DNA of 64,000 nt from Margaritifera margaritifera. Lineage: Eukaryota; Mollusca; Bivalvia; Unionida; Margaritiferidae. This document shows positions 52,701 to 58,434 of the stretch, in pieces; the stretch's first letter is position 1, and every line of letters starts with the position of its first letter. A program made the translations under genes and the position numbers. Under the pieces are notes generated by a model. That model ran no database searches, was not told the origin of the DNA, and saw only the letters and a program-made list of their open reading frames with translations. The stretch covers positions 9,053,001 through 9,117,000 of the forward strand of contig JAQPZY010001686.1 in assembly GCA_029931535.1 (NCBI GenBank), read 5' to 3'.

Positions 52701-53379
52701 AAAAATTCAACATTCAACATTCGAAGTTATACAGAACTGACCGCCCTCCACTCACCACCCACCCTGAAAAATAATATATCATGTAAATGACTGGAGTATT
52801 GTGGATACTTTTTTTGACCTTTCATTCGTGTTATTACCCTTCTGAGTCACCTTAGAGACAAATACTCATTTACCGCGACATTACGGTAACTTCCCTTTAA
52901 AAGTGATGGCTGTCATCTGGCGTATTGATGAGCGAAAAATGAACTCTAATCTTTTACGGCACTAAGAATATATTTGTGCCAAATTGGAAAGATGTTAAAG
53001 AATAAAACAACAACAGAATGATAGTCGGGTGAGTCTTTTTTAAGTAAATTATAACAGTTCAATTCGTTAGTACCGCGATATTACGGAACGCCGGTATAAT
53101 TAGACTTTAATTTGTGGAAAAGTGTCAACATGGGCTGCCGAGATATTCCTGAAAAGGTGGCCTCTAGTTCCCCTGTGGGTTGTAGATAGGGCCTAGAAAT
53201 GGGAATTACAGAGCTTGAATATTGAAACCAATTAGTTGCAAAATTCCTAAAGATTTTTTTAAAAGTAGAAAGGCCCAGGATACTAACGGTATATATATTT
53301 CTTGTCCATCGAGGGTGACTTCTTGGATTTTGTGCTCTTGCACAGCCTCCACACTAACGTTCACACTCGCTGACGCCAT
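7117..53379 (-). CDS. MED17: MED17, Mediator head-module subunit 17 (5' two thirds, nine exons)
   Basis: Mediator relays signals from activators to RNA polymerase II in the nucleus; MED17 is the scaffold of its head module. Nine minus-strand segments, each bounded by AG and GT splice sites, translate in order to a protein that matches vertebrate MED17 as I remember it. Landmarks are [75 protein letters not shown] and [16 protein letters not shown]. Coding parts are 53288-53379, 48099-48278, 40998-41133, 32565-32742, 27968-28135, 18172-18302, 17087-17158, 14182-14244 and 7117-7313. They sum to 1217 nt (405 codons plus 2 nt) with no internal stop and consistent phases at all eight junctions. 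Family members are about 650 residues, so the C-terminal third is missing here and should lie left of 7117. The gene spans over 46 kb, mainly because of transposons in its introns. Confidence 0.96.
7640..7740. repeat. Single monomer of the 13.4 kb repeat family
   Basis: GATGACCACAGCAATCCACTG and GACAACTGTGAGAGTAGT resemble the monomers at 13425-13900 (ATGACCATAACATG.., ATCCACGGAAAACTGTGAG). One isolated degenerate unit. Confidence 0.4.
7776..9223 (+). mobile_element. HINE-like tandem-repeat element B, with two 3' ends
   Basis: The 5' end reads AGAGTTCCTCAAAGGGACT then GCTCTACTGG at 7798-7807. Roughly 165 bp monomers follow in tandem. A 3' end with hairpin CTGGTC-TAT-GACCAG (8647-8661) and CCAGTAGAGC-TAA closes at 8670; further monomers then run to a second hairpin and CTAA at 9200-9223. 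CCAGTAGAGC is the inverse of the 5' GCTCTACTGG, giving subterminal inverted repeats. Hairpin plus CTAA end, subterminal repeats and a tandem core are the features of non-autonomous Helentron (HINE) elements. No coding capacity. Confidence 0.65.
9480..11045. repeat. Tandem array, about 150 bp monomer, left part
   Basis: About ten diverged monomers share TCAGAAATATGGCTTCCAGAG, GTAACAAGCTCAGCCAATCA, GCAAGATCACCTCATTAATA and TGCATGGATCTTGCTCATTA. Spacing between successive TATGCATGGATCT motifs is 145-150 bp. The array is broken at 11046 by a hAT insertion and resumes at 12469. The short open frames in it are monomer translations, not genes. Confidence 0.85.
11046..12468 (+). mobile_element. Internally deleted hAT element inside the 150 bp array
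   Basis: Ends are ATACCTGC (11046-11053) and its inverse GCAGGTAT (12461-12468), the same first eight bases as the 7.7 kb hAT at 19961. The flanking octamers ATACCAGT and ATTCCAGA match at six of eight positions and fit a target duplication. Removing the element rejoins a normal array monomer (..GATCAGAAATAT..CCAGAG..TAACAA). It holds a BED-type finger and a hAT dimerisation tail with the centre of the transposase missing. Confidence 0.8.
11741..12033 (+). pseudogene. hAT transposase: BED finger joined to C-terminal dimerisation block
   Basis: From 11741 the frame reads [12 protein letters not shown] then CIHC and, after GVYDI, HCNTTQH: the C-x2-C..H-x5-H pattern and GxxDIxxH context of hAT-type BED zinc fingers, with one in-frame stop. 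At about 11887 the reading shifts by one frame into [18 protein letters not shown], the hAT C-terminal dimerisation motif. The RNase-H-like catalytic core that normally lies between (several hundred residues) is absent. The product cannot be an active transposase. Confidence 0.8.
12469..12875. repeat. Tandem array, about 150 bp monomer, right part
   Basis: Continues the array at 9480-11045 with the same motifs (GTAACAAGCTCAGCCAATCA, ATATGCATGGATCTCGCTCAT) for about three monomers. It ends near 12875 where GATGGATAGATGACAC.. and GAGCTAAAAAGC resemble the 3' tail of the HINE-like elements. Confidence 0.8.
13020..13410. repeat. Degenerate tandem repeat, about 165-180 bp period
   Basis: Units share GTGTGTCGCA(G/A)AATG(A/G)ATTGTCT, TTCATTATGATTCATG and AAGGGGTTTAAGAAATGT. 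Two to three copies, strongly diverged. Confidence 0.55.
13425..13915. repeat. Tandem repeat, about 165 bp, three units
   Basis: Three monomers share AGTGATTTGTCAATATG, ATGATGACCATAACATGTAC, AATCCACGGAAAACTGTG and GACTAGTTGTGTTCACAAGA. The end (GACAGACAAATGAG..CTCCTGCCTTTTTTGAC) looks like a 3' terminus. A further unit follows HINE element B at 9225-9350. Confidence 0.65.
14182..14244 (-). CDS. MED17: MED17 exon 8
   Basis: This 63 bp exon encodes [14 protein letters not shown] followed by a lysine-rich end, matching the PFPSLQLSISLCHS block of vertebrate MED17. Acceptor is TCTATTGTAG, donor GTGAGT; phase 0 on both sides. Confidence 0.93.
14670..15608 (+). mobile_element. HINE-like tandem-repeat element C
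   Basis: It starts GAGTCCATCAAAGAGACTG with the subterminal ACTCTACTGG. About five 165 bp monomers follow (CACCATTTTCACTTA, CATCATAAGAAG, GGTGAAAACCCATG, TAACAAGATTTTCAAGATGG). The common 3' unit AAAGTTTCATGGCAATCC..CATCCCATAAACTC comes next, then a decayed hairpin (TGTATATGACCAG) and CTAA at 15605-15608. It lies in MED17 intron 7. Confidence 0.65.
16128..16293. repeat. Foldback palindrome
   Basis: Two arms of roughly 80 bp face each other. The left arm has TTATCATAGTAATGCGATAT, TTGATTGCTAGATCA and GTTGTCAGCATCAGAAAAT; the right has ATTTTCTGATGCTGACAAC, GATCTAGCAATCAA and TTACTATGATAATGAT. The loop is only a few bases. It may be a foldback MITE or a hairpin transcribed from MED17 intron 7. 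Confidence 0.8.
16300..17086. other. Intron 7 sequence next to exon 7, nothing recognisable
   Basis: AT-rich, no repeat or exon that I can support before the exon 7 donor. Confidence 0.4.
17087..17158 (-). CDS. MED17: MED17 exon 7
   Basis: This 72 bp microexon-sized segment encodes 24 residues, LAREAVQLK then [15 protein letters not shown], matching the MED17 segment after the FCKEL block. Acceptor is TTTCATTTCAG and the donor is a consensus GTAAGT. It starts and ends in phase 0. Confidence 0.95.
17670..17995. repeat. Two-copy tandem repeat, about 175 bp
   Basis: ATTTCACAAACTAGGGACCC with GGAAGGTCACTTG recurs as ATTTCACAAACTAAGTACCC with AGAAGGTCACTTGG, each followed by AAAAAATTAATT. It lies in the 1 kb intron 6 of MED17. 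Confidence 0.6.
18172..18302 (-). CDS. MED17: MED17 exon 6
   Basis: This encodes about residues 252-295, including [19 protein letters not shown], one of the most conserved blocks of the protein. Acceptor is ATCTTGTAG, donor GTGGGT; 131 bp, phase 1 in, phase 0 out. Confidence 0.97.
18303..19891. other. Left part of intron 5, nothing recognisable
   Basis: Ordinary AT-rich sequence between MED17 exon 6 and the palindrome at 19911. Two 65-70 codon open stretches (18907-19104 plus strand, 19432-19644 minus strand) match no family I know. Confidence 0.4.
19911..19960. repeat. Palindrome arm split by the 7.7 kb hAT
   Basis: GACCCTGATCTGC (19919-19931) and GCAGATCAGGGTC (19948-19960) form a perfect 13 bp inverted repeat with a 16 base loop. 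The outer part of the left arm, CAAACAACAT, finds its partner ATGTTGTTTG only at 27680-27690, on the far side of the hAT. Confidence 0.85.
22607..23012 (+). repeat. tRNA-derived SINE inside the hAT
   Basis: A perfect pol III A box TGGCAGAGTGG (22713-22723) and B box GGTTCAAATCC (22766-22776) have tRNA-like spacing. A SINE body follows (GGGTCTTCTTCAGCAGTAAA, CTGGCTGCCGT) and a tail AAACACCAAATCAACCAAC ends near 23012. Just upstream (22612-22670) a degraded second tRNA-like head is suggested by AGTAGTAACATGCTGGACTT and GGGTTCCATATCC. The T-rich loop and absent acceptor-stem pairing argue against a working tRNA gene. Confidence 0.75.
23013..24215. other. Unassigned sequence in the hAT centre
   Basis: No transposase motif or clear repeat. 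It is part of the 4.7 kb interval that separates the two halves of the 7.7 kb hAT transposase. Confidence 0.4.
24412..24597 (-). pseudogene. hAT C-terminal fragment of copy b
   Basis: [14 protein letters not shown] then [12 protein letters not shown] matches the C-terminal dimerisation region of the ZNF862/KIAA1586-like hAT clade (family pattern TASCERGFSAQN). A TGA ends the frame; a further frame carries a degraded DFDF..EW segment typical of the family tail. Confidence 0.75.
24879..25502 (-). mobile_element. piggyBac-type MITE nested in hAT copy b
   Basis: TTAA at 24875-24878 and 25503-25506 flanks ends CCCTTAAAGTGC and GCATTTTAAGGG (imperfect inverted repeats). TTAA target duplication and CCC ends are the signature of piggyBac. 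The 624 bp body encodes only a transposase N-terminal stub. A homologous element sits at the same place in hAT copy c. Confidence 0.85.
25115..25249 (-). pseudogene. piggyBac transposase N-terminal stub
   Basis: The frame reads [20 protein letters not shown] followed by DDSDYE and stops after 44 residues. An acidic start of the form SDDExxxxIL-acidic is typical of piggyBac transposases. The DDD catalytic domain and cysteine-rich tail are absent. The copy-c counterpart starts [20 protein letters not shown]. Confidence 0.7.
25694..25749. repeat. (TA)n microsatellite
   Basis: About 28 TA units just beyond hAT copy b. Confidence 0.98.
27080..27475. repeat. Two-copy tandem repeat in the hAT 5' region
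   Basis: CTATAGACTGGTTCTGTGTC, CAAATATGAATCGCAACAA, AACCAGTCTGTTTTCT and AAGTACATGTACATGTAGGTC recur about 195 bp later as CTATGGACTAGTTCTCTACC, CAAATATGAATCAGAACAA and so on. It lies between the transposase start codon and the right end of the 7.7 kb hAT, where such elements carry subterminal binding repeats. Confidence 0.65.
27700..27775. repeat. Second copy of the palindrome
   Basis: CAAACTGCACAGACCCAGA..TCTGCC and GGCAGATCTGGGTCTATGC..AGTTTG form an inverted repeat around GAGCATTATGCAAT. It is a close relative of the palindrome at 19911 (shared core GACCC-GATCTGCC, GCATAATGC). It lies about 20 bases beyond the right end of the hAT target site. Confidence 0.8.
27968..28135 (-). CDS. MED17: MED17 exon 5
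   Basis: This encodes about residues 196-251 with [10 protein letters not shown] and [13 protein letters not shown]. Acceptor is CATTACAG, donor GTAGGT; 168 bp, entering with two bases and leaving with one. It lies 296 bp to the right of a complete hAT element, so it narrowly escaped disruption. Confidence 0.96.
28136..29545. other. Left part of intron 4, nothing recognisable
   Basis: AT-rich, no supported exon, array or terminal repeat. Confidence 0.4.
29551..31562 (+). mobile_element. HINE-like tandem-repeat element D (longest)
   Basis: The 5' end AAGAGTCCCTTGAAGGGACT precedes the subterminal GGCTCTACTG (29573-29582). About eleven monomers of roughly 165 bp follow, with CACCATTTTCATTTAGGACC, AACTAGACATCATAAGAAGT, TTTGGTGAAAACCCCATG, GATATGACCATCCAT and GATAACAAGATTTTCAAGAT. 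The 3' unit AAAGTTTCATGGCATTATTC..CATCCCATAAGCTCTT leads to hairpin CTGGTC-TAT-GACCAG (31539-31553) and CTAA at 31559-31562. A hAT MITE interrupts it at 31258. No protein is encoded; short frames are translated monomers. Confidence 0.75.
31258..31435 (+). mobile_element. Small hAT-type MITE inside HINE element D
   Basis: It starts CAGGGGTCTCCAAACTATGG and contains CTGGCCCGCAGC and CGGCCCGCAAACCCC. This CAGGGGTC-CCAAACT plus CGGCCCGC arrangement is the typical start of a widespread hAT MITE group. The right end keeps only AAAGTTTGGA, the inverse of TCCAAACTTT. It splits the conserved 3' unit of the host array (..AACTAGACC / ATGTGTAAAGTTTC..). Confidence 0.7.
31700..32380. repeat. Tandem array, about 150-185 bp, four units
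   Basis: AGGAACTCCTCACATATCAG (31721), AGGAACTCCAAGCATATCAG (31896), AGGAACTACTAGTATATCTA (32080) and AGGAATTCCTAGCATATCAT (32233) start successive diverged units that share AAACTTTAGACCTA and GTAATATTA. Confidence 0.75.
32565..32742 (-). CDS. MED17: MED17 exon 4
   Basis: This encodes about residues 137-195 with [13 protein letters not shown] and [13 protein letters not shown] followed by ILGDLSYKS, a highly conserved helical stretch of MED17. Acceptor is CTTTTCAG, donor GTAATA; 178 bp, phase 0 in, phase 1 out. Confidence 0.97.
33080..33300. repeat. Short-period tandem repeat, about 50 bp
   Basis: About four to five units of GTGAGGTCC-AGTTCTGTATGAAT..TCAAA-GGTGT. It lies in MED17 intron 3. 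Confidence 0.75.
33300..33930. other. Intron 3 sequence, nothing recognisable
   Basis: AT-rich without support for a feature, apart from a small AGCCCGAC..ATCGGGCT partial palindrome near 33675-33750. Confidence 0.4.
33940..34632. repeat. Dispersed repeat shared with 60250-60700, first copy
   Basis: CCGTCTACCACACATACC, AAACCAGTCAGAACCAGTCT, GCTAACATGTGTATACA, CTGTTAATTGATTACCTTA and AATAAAGGGATCAAAGGTGG all have near counterparts in the same order at 60352-60680. Here 34070-34235 is extra sequence that breaks the alignment. Confidence 0.75.
35480..38450 (-). mobile_element. DIRS-type retrotransposon remnant 1
   Basis: Minus-strand frames give, from right to left, a cysteine-rich ORF1-like start near 38430 ([25 protein letters not shown]), then reverse-transcriptase blocks at about 36580-36200 and a connection region at 35990-35860. 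Reverse-transcriptase blocks include [44 protein letters not shown] and YQFHTLPF. These follow DIRS/YR-retroelement patterns ([12 protein letters not shown], LNxFI..KFRME, YQFxxLPFG). The block [20 protein letters not shown] matches the region before RNase H. Stops and shifts are frequent. No tyrosine recombinase or terminal repeat was recognised. Confidence 0.75.
38640..39240. other. Intron 3 sequence, nothing recognisable
   Basis: AT-rich, no supported feature between DIRS remnant 1 and the MITE at 39247. Confidence 0.4.
39247..39710. mobile_element. MITE with long inverted repeats and TA target site
   Basis: The ends GTTTGTTCAGCTCAGCATCG and CGATGCTGATCTGAACAAAC are inverted repeats that extend about 90 bp inward (TGTAGCTCAGCGAATTTTCA against TGAAAATTCATTGAGCTACA; TAGGTAAAATT against AATTTTACCTA). 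TA dinucleotides lie directly outside both ends (39245-39246, 39711-39712), as after Tc1/mariner-type insertion. The 464 bp element has no coding capacity. Confidence 0.82.
40080..40320. repeat. Dispersed repeat, second copy
   Basis: Counterpart of 4300-4640 (GGACAGATGTATGGACATG, GATGCCAAAGTCATTGGCA, GCTTCCACCAAGGAAGGCTT). Confidence 0.5.
40998..41133 (-). CDS. MED17: MED17 exon 3
   Basis: This encodes about residues 91-136 including [14 protein letters not shown] and [11 protein letters not shown] and ending in a lysine run (AKKK). It aligns directly after the WPWD segment of MED17. Acceptor is ..GATAG, donor GTAGCT; 136 bp, phase 2 in, phase 0 out. Confidence 0.95.
41425..41520. repeat. 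SINE domain fragment
   Basis: CAGTGTGTCTTTGGGAAAGGCACTT carries the GGGAAAGGCACTTA motif of mollusc-type SINE central domains, like 2020-2168. No pol III boxes adjoin it. Confidence 0.45.
41583..41708. repeat. Tandem duplication, two units of about 63 bp
   Basis: TAGATCTACCCTTGGGAATA..TCCTTTGGTTATATTTTAAA..ATGCCAGGA is followed immediately by a near-identical unit (TAGATCTATCCTTGGGAATA..). High identity suggests a recent duplication. Confidence 0.9.
41825..42570. repeat. Tandem array, about 150 bp, five units
   Basis: Units share GTGACCTTTGACCTTTTGA, CCCAAAATAAATAGACTTCT, TTACCCAAAGTC, ATCCACAAAGTTTGGTCC and TTATTGTGCAAAAACCATTT. A smaller patch of the same family lies at 47520-47690. Confidence 0.8.
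42840..44720 (-). mobile_element. DIRS-type retrotransposon remnant 2: RT and RNase H part
   Basis: From right to left the minus strand gives [77 protein letters not shown] and [11 protein letters not shown] (reverse transcriptase and connection). Next come [35 protein letters not shown] (RNase H) and [29 protein letters not shown] (post-RNase H). This order and wording are characteristic of DIRS elements. The active-site block, YLDDWL in the family, reads YFDSCL here, so a catalytic aspartate is lost. Frameshifts are numerous. Confidence 0.88.
43010..43519 (-). pseudogene. DIRS RNase H fragment
   Basis: The longest open part of DIRS remnant 2 (169 codons). It carries [15 protein letters not shown] (family TDASxxGWGAHL, so the first catalytic Asp position reads Ser) and [16 protein letters not shown]. 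After NRTRWHH the reading is out of frame and meaningless, and the true continuation lies in the overlapping frame 43257-42868. Confidence 0.8.
44864..45052 (-). pseudogene. hAT C-terminal fragment of copy c
   Basis: After a broken ADCES-stop, the frame reads [17 protein letters not shown] and [17 protein letters not shown]. The FSAQNxIxTxxxNRL and DFDFxxAxxxW patterns belong to the ZNF862/KIAA1586-like hAT clade. It covers the same region as 24412-24597 but is less damaged in its last third. Confidence 0.8.
45409..46048 (-). mobile_element. piggyBac-type MITE nested in hAT copy c
   Basis: TTAA at 45405-45408 and 46049-46052 flanks ends CCCTTACAGTAC and GCACTTTAAGGG. The 640 bp body is a homologue of 24879-25502 throughout, in the same place and orientation within the hAT. 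It includes a 29-residue transposase stub on the minus strand at 45705-45794. Confidence 0.87.
46594..47055 (-). pseudogene. Possible ORF1 of DIRS remnant 2
   Basis: An open frame of 153 codons with [12 protein letters not shown] and basic [11 protein letters not shown], lying on the side of hAT copy c where ORF1 of the DIRS element is expected, in the same orientation. A homopolymer of about 14 Gs at 47003-47017 interrupts its start. The cysteine cluster suits a Gag-like protein but the assignment rests mainly on position. Confidence 0.35.
47056..48098. other. Intron 2 sequence before exon 2
   Basis: It contains a small patch of the 150 bp GTGACC-type array (47520-47690). Otherwise no supported feature. 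Confidence 0.45.
48099..48278 (-). CDS. MED17: MED17 exon 2
   Basis: This encodes about residues 31-90. It opens with [16 protein letters not shown], has an acidic low-complexity linker rich in Glu, Asp and Lys, and ends with [14 protein letters not shown]. Both ends are strongly conserved in MED17 while the linker is variable in the family. A T-rich tract and AG precede it and donor GTAAAT follows. It is 180 bp, entering with one base and leaving with two. Confidence 0.96.
48728..48856 (-). other. Orphan exon-like segment in MED17 intron 1
   Basis: A 129 bp stretch follows acceptor CTAACCTTCAG and ends at donor AAG|GTGTGA. One frame is open throughout ([20 protein letters not shown] then [20 protein letters not shown]). 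I do not recognise the peptide. If spliced between MED17 exons 1 and 2 it would be read in another frame and meet a TGA after eight codons. Confidence 0.3.
49010..49880. repeat. Unclassified duplicated sequence
   Basis: GAGTTACATCCCCTTACCCT, TCTCTGGTTCCCTAATGTAT and GTGAGGCAGCTT at about 49360-49430 recur at 49780-49860. TGTCAAATCCCATGTAAACT with TTATTACTGGAGAGG (49150-49200) recurs at about 49655-49695. So two interleaved copies of an unknown unit are present. Confidence 0.6.
49881..51040. other. Intron 1 sequence, nothing recognisable
   Basis: AT-rich; no exon, array or terminal repeat supported. Confidence 0.4.
51045..51425 (+). repeat. Duplicated exon-like unit, copy 1
   Basis: It shares about 85% identity with 51785-52071 plus 53103-53185. 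A 142 bp core at 51169-51310 lies between TTCCTTTTGTTAAAG and GAGTAAGTATAG (acceptor and GTAAGT donor) and reads [17 protein letters not shown]. After a single-base difference from copy 2 the frame degenerates. Confidence 0.7.
51432..51781. mobile_element. 350 bp MITE between the duplicated units
   Basis: Inverted ends of about 90 bp: GATCATGCTATACAATGCCG, GCAGTAAGACATC and CATAAATATCAGGGTAGACA on the left; the right end holds the inverse of GATCACGCTACACAACGCCA, GTAGTAAGATGTC and CATAAATATCAGGGTGCACG. No coding capacity. Outer bases TGATCA/AGATCA hint at a palindromic target. Confidence 0.8.
51785..52071 (+). repeat. Duplicated exon-like unit, copy 2 (left part)
   Basis: Counterpart of 51045-51335. 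Its 142 bp core at 51911-52052 has the same acceptor and GTAAGT donor and reads [16 protein letters not shown] then [20 protein letters not shown], more protein-like than copy 1, but the second codon is TAA. The remaining part of the unit continues at 53103. Confidence 0.7.
52072..53102. mobile_element. About 1 kb insertion splitting copy 2
   Basis: Comparison with copy 1 shows that everything between GTATAGTCTGACTA (52058-52071) and ACTTTAATTTGTGG (53103-) is extra. Near the two ends are related inverted motifs, GTTCCATAATCTCGCGGTA and the inverse of GTTCCGTAATATCGCGGTA, so a DNA transposon is likely. A third copy TACCGCGACATTACGGTA sits inside at 52871. No transposase is recognised. Confidence 0.6.
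53103..53185 (+). repeat. Duplicated exon-like unit, copy 2 (right part)
   Basis: ACTTTAATTTGTGGAAAAGT, CATGGGCTGCC, ATATTCCTGAAAA and CCTCTAGTTCCCCTGT align with 51340-51425. It lies about 100 bp from the MED17 exon 1 donor. Confidence 0.75.
53288..53379 (-). CDS. MED17: MED17 exon 1 (coding part)
   Basis: This encodes residues 1-30, starting [13 protein letters not shown] and continuing through [12 protein letters not shown]. The family N-terminus has the same pattern (a short polar start, then an xVQEVxLDGxExY motif). The ATG has A at -3 and G at +4, and no better upstream ATG is visible. The exon ends ATACC before donor GTTAGT, leaving two bases (phase 2) that join the first C of exon 2 to make proline. 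The 5' UTR extends an unknown distance beyond 53379. Confidence 0.93.
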
Positions 53380-53600
53380 TGTGCTTTACAGTATGCTCGA
53401 GCGTTTGATTCGTAATTGTGACTTATAAACTTTTGTTTTTGCCATTAAATAGACTGTATGTATATTTAATTTGTTTAACAAAATAATAAACTTTTCTGTA
53501 CAAAAACCAATTTGGAGTTATTTGATTAAATACGAATCTTTTATTTACAGCTAGCTCAACATTTCTCCTTCACAGTGAGTCACGTGATCAAGCTGTGGTA
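53380..53600 (-). promoter_or_regulatory. MED17: Probable MED17 5' UTR and promoter region
   Basis: This lies immediately upstream of the MED17 ATG. On the minus strand a TATAAG hexamer sits at 53422-53427 and several CpGs surround the start, in contrast to the CpG-poor flanks. An E-box GTCACGTGAT at 53579-53588 resembles the CLEAR/MITF-TFE consensus. Position is solid; the function of each motif is inference. Confidence 0.4.
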
Positions 53601-53847
53601 AATATTTTCTTAACATAGAAAGCTTAGACTTGGAGAAATATTCCTCGTATAACGTGTTTATCACCACTGGGTAGGTTTTTCGCATCTTAGTAACTTGAAC
53701 ATGTTATTTAATACCGTGTTTGATAAAATCTCACCAACGTAACTTATAGTCTAGTATAGTCACACACTGATTTCATGGTTACACGTACTTTGGTCTCACA
53801 GGGGATCGTTACAAACGGGTCATTTTACACCAGTCATTTCGTCCAGG

Positions 53848-53909
53848 ATGTTTCATTCCCTTTTTGGATACGGCTGTTCGTGCCACGTTTGGTTTAAAAT
53901 GTCCCTAGG
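53848..53909 (+). CDS. Candidate first exon of a divergent gene (weak)
   Basis: An ATG at 53848 opens 20 codons (MFHSLFGYGCSCHVWF..) ending directly at a consensus donor GG|GTAAGT at 53910. It lies about 470 bp from the MED17 start on the opposite strand, the geometry of a bidirectional promoter. No downstream exon is recognisable and the peptide matches nothing I know, so this may be a chance donor or a 5' UTR exon. Confidence 0.15.
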
Positions 53910-56090
53910 GTAAGTTACAGTACTTGCGGTAGTAACGAATCAGTTTTTAGGAACGTCTAAAGAATCATAAATCAAACCATATTGTATGCATGTTTTGGTG
54001 TTGTTCCGTAGACAAATGCATACAATATTTTACAATTTAAGTATTGTTCAAAGTGCATTAGTATTGTGTATTAATTAACATTTAATTAACAGTCATTGAT
54101 TGGGCAATAATGTGTTACATCTGGTAGTAGCAAATCACTACCCCTAAATTTAAAGTCGTACTGCTCATGTAGGCATACTGTATCGACTATTTAGATTCTG
54201 GCTGGCATTGTAAAAGTCCATAGTGGTCAGTAATTTTCATCAAGAAGTTTTGTGATGATAAATAAGGTGCAGATCACTGAACAATCAGGAATGAACAGAC
54301 CTTGCTAAATCTGCATTAGTATTAAATTTAATACTTTATTTAAGATCAGTAAAGATGCCTACATGACCATGTTGGTGTATTCTTTAGCCACGTACTTAGT
54401 GTCACGGTACCACTTATAAACAAAATTATTTAGTTCAGACATCGAAAAACAAGATTTGTTTTCAATATGAATGTGATTTAATATATATGAATAACATCTA
54501 AGCAATCTTTTGAGTATAATTTAGTTCATTTAGAATAAATGACGCAAATTCAAAAAAATGTCATTGTGTTAGAATACCATAGCCAACTCTTGCAGAACAA
54601 GTTACCGAAATGACACATAAATATTTCCCCAACATTTGCATGAGAAATCATTTATTTTGACCAGTTTCTAATGCGAAATAAATATATATCATACTTTTCA
54701 ATACCTGATATCATTCTGAAAGGTAACAAATAGCATGTAATGCAATTTTTAAAATTGCATACACCTGTTTATGTATGTGTGTCAGTCAATGTCTAATGGT
54801 GTCTTGGAAAATTTAGTCCATATAAGATTTGATGATACTGTTGTATGATATGATGTGCACACTAAGTGTGCTGTTTCAGTTATCAATACTGATCATTCTG
54901 AGTCTGTTTATGCTTAGGAAAGAACAAGATCATGACTGTTATCTTTATGCATGGAAGATTATTTAATGGTTTCTTTTTATTCATTAAGGCAGGGGTGGAA
55001 AAATCAATTGCCAGCTAAAAATGAATAGGAGGCAACTATTTTCTCCAATGTGAAAGCCTGGTCAGGCAACCAAAAACTATATGTACAAAAATTATAATGT
55101 TAAGCATTATAATGATATTTTTTTTATTTTCTGGTTGATCATTTAAAAGAGTCCTTAGTTGAGTGTTGGGTGACTGTTTATGGTAAGAGGCCACTTTTTT
55201 TCATCTTTGGCTCGACACACTGAATACTTATGATCTATCATAACATTTTCTCTTTGGCTAAACAATCAAACCAATCACAATTAAGGTAGTATAATTACTT
55301 ATTTGGAAATTGCTACTGTTTAAACAAAACTCTCGTGTGAAAAGTTGCACAATGTGACAGTTTTTACTCCATATTCATAGTGTCAGATTAACAATAATGT
55401 GATGAACTGCAATAGTGTAAACTCATATAAACATAAAATATGGATAAGTTCTGGTCACAGGTGATCCAATTACTAGAAAGCACATGGACAACAAGACACT
55501 GGCAAATAAAGGAAATTGCTATATTATCTTTACTTTGTAATTAGAGCTAGCTTGTCTTATATTATTACAATGAACACTGATGATCATAAAAGAATTACTG
55601 TGTAGAGTTGTAACATCTTCCATTAGCAGGACTTAATATTATATTATGTGTAATACCAGTTTTTATTATTTGAACTTGTGTTATTCCTGTGGACTTTTTT
55701 GCAATAAAATTTCAGGTCTCTGATAATTAATGTAAAGACTCATGTTGGACTTAAAATTACTAGGACCAGAGACCAATTTACAGATGTATTCATTTTTTAT
55801 TCCAGTGAAGTTTCAATAACATATCACAGTGCCATGGATAAATAAATATTAATTGTTTCTGTCTAGATTTCTACTTGAGAATTTATCTTCTGACAAAGAC
55901 TTGAGAAATCACACACATACATGTACACAGACATAAACACATGCACATGCATACAAGTAATTCAAATACATGAAAAGAGAAAATCATTAATTGTTCCATT
56001 AAAAAAAACAGAAGATGTATTCTTAAAAGATACAAAAAAGATACAAAGGTTTTGACACAAAAGTTGGAAAATGACATGGGGAAGATAAAT
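53910..56090. other. Intergenic AT-rich sequence, nothing recognisable
   Basis: No open frame with family resemblance, no array and no terminal repeats that I can support. Confidence 0.5.
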
Positions 56091-56095
56091 ACACA

Positions 56096-58090
<1,995 letters not shown>

Positions 58091-58434
58091 GGTATATATC
58101 CCCTTGGGTCAACTACCAGATTTTAAAAGCTGGTTGTCCCTGGGGCAATCATGGGTTTTCAACATTTTTCCATCTCTGATTAAGGGGTACATAAAATATA
58201 AGAGAGATTTAAAAAAATTTGATAGTGTACTTCATTTGAAATTTTCAAGTAAACAAATAAATTGCTCATTCAGTTTTCATCATCTTCACTTATATGACCA
58301 TAATGATTGAAAAGTAGTAAAGGATAAAGTTATGGAGGGGTATGATGTTATATGCAAATAAGTTTTCTGAAGAAAGTTGTTTTTTGGTGTGATAAGAAAA
58401 ATTTAATTATTGAGTAAACTGAGTGATGAAAGAG

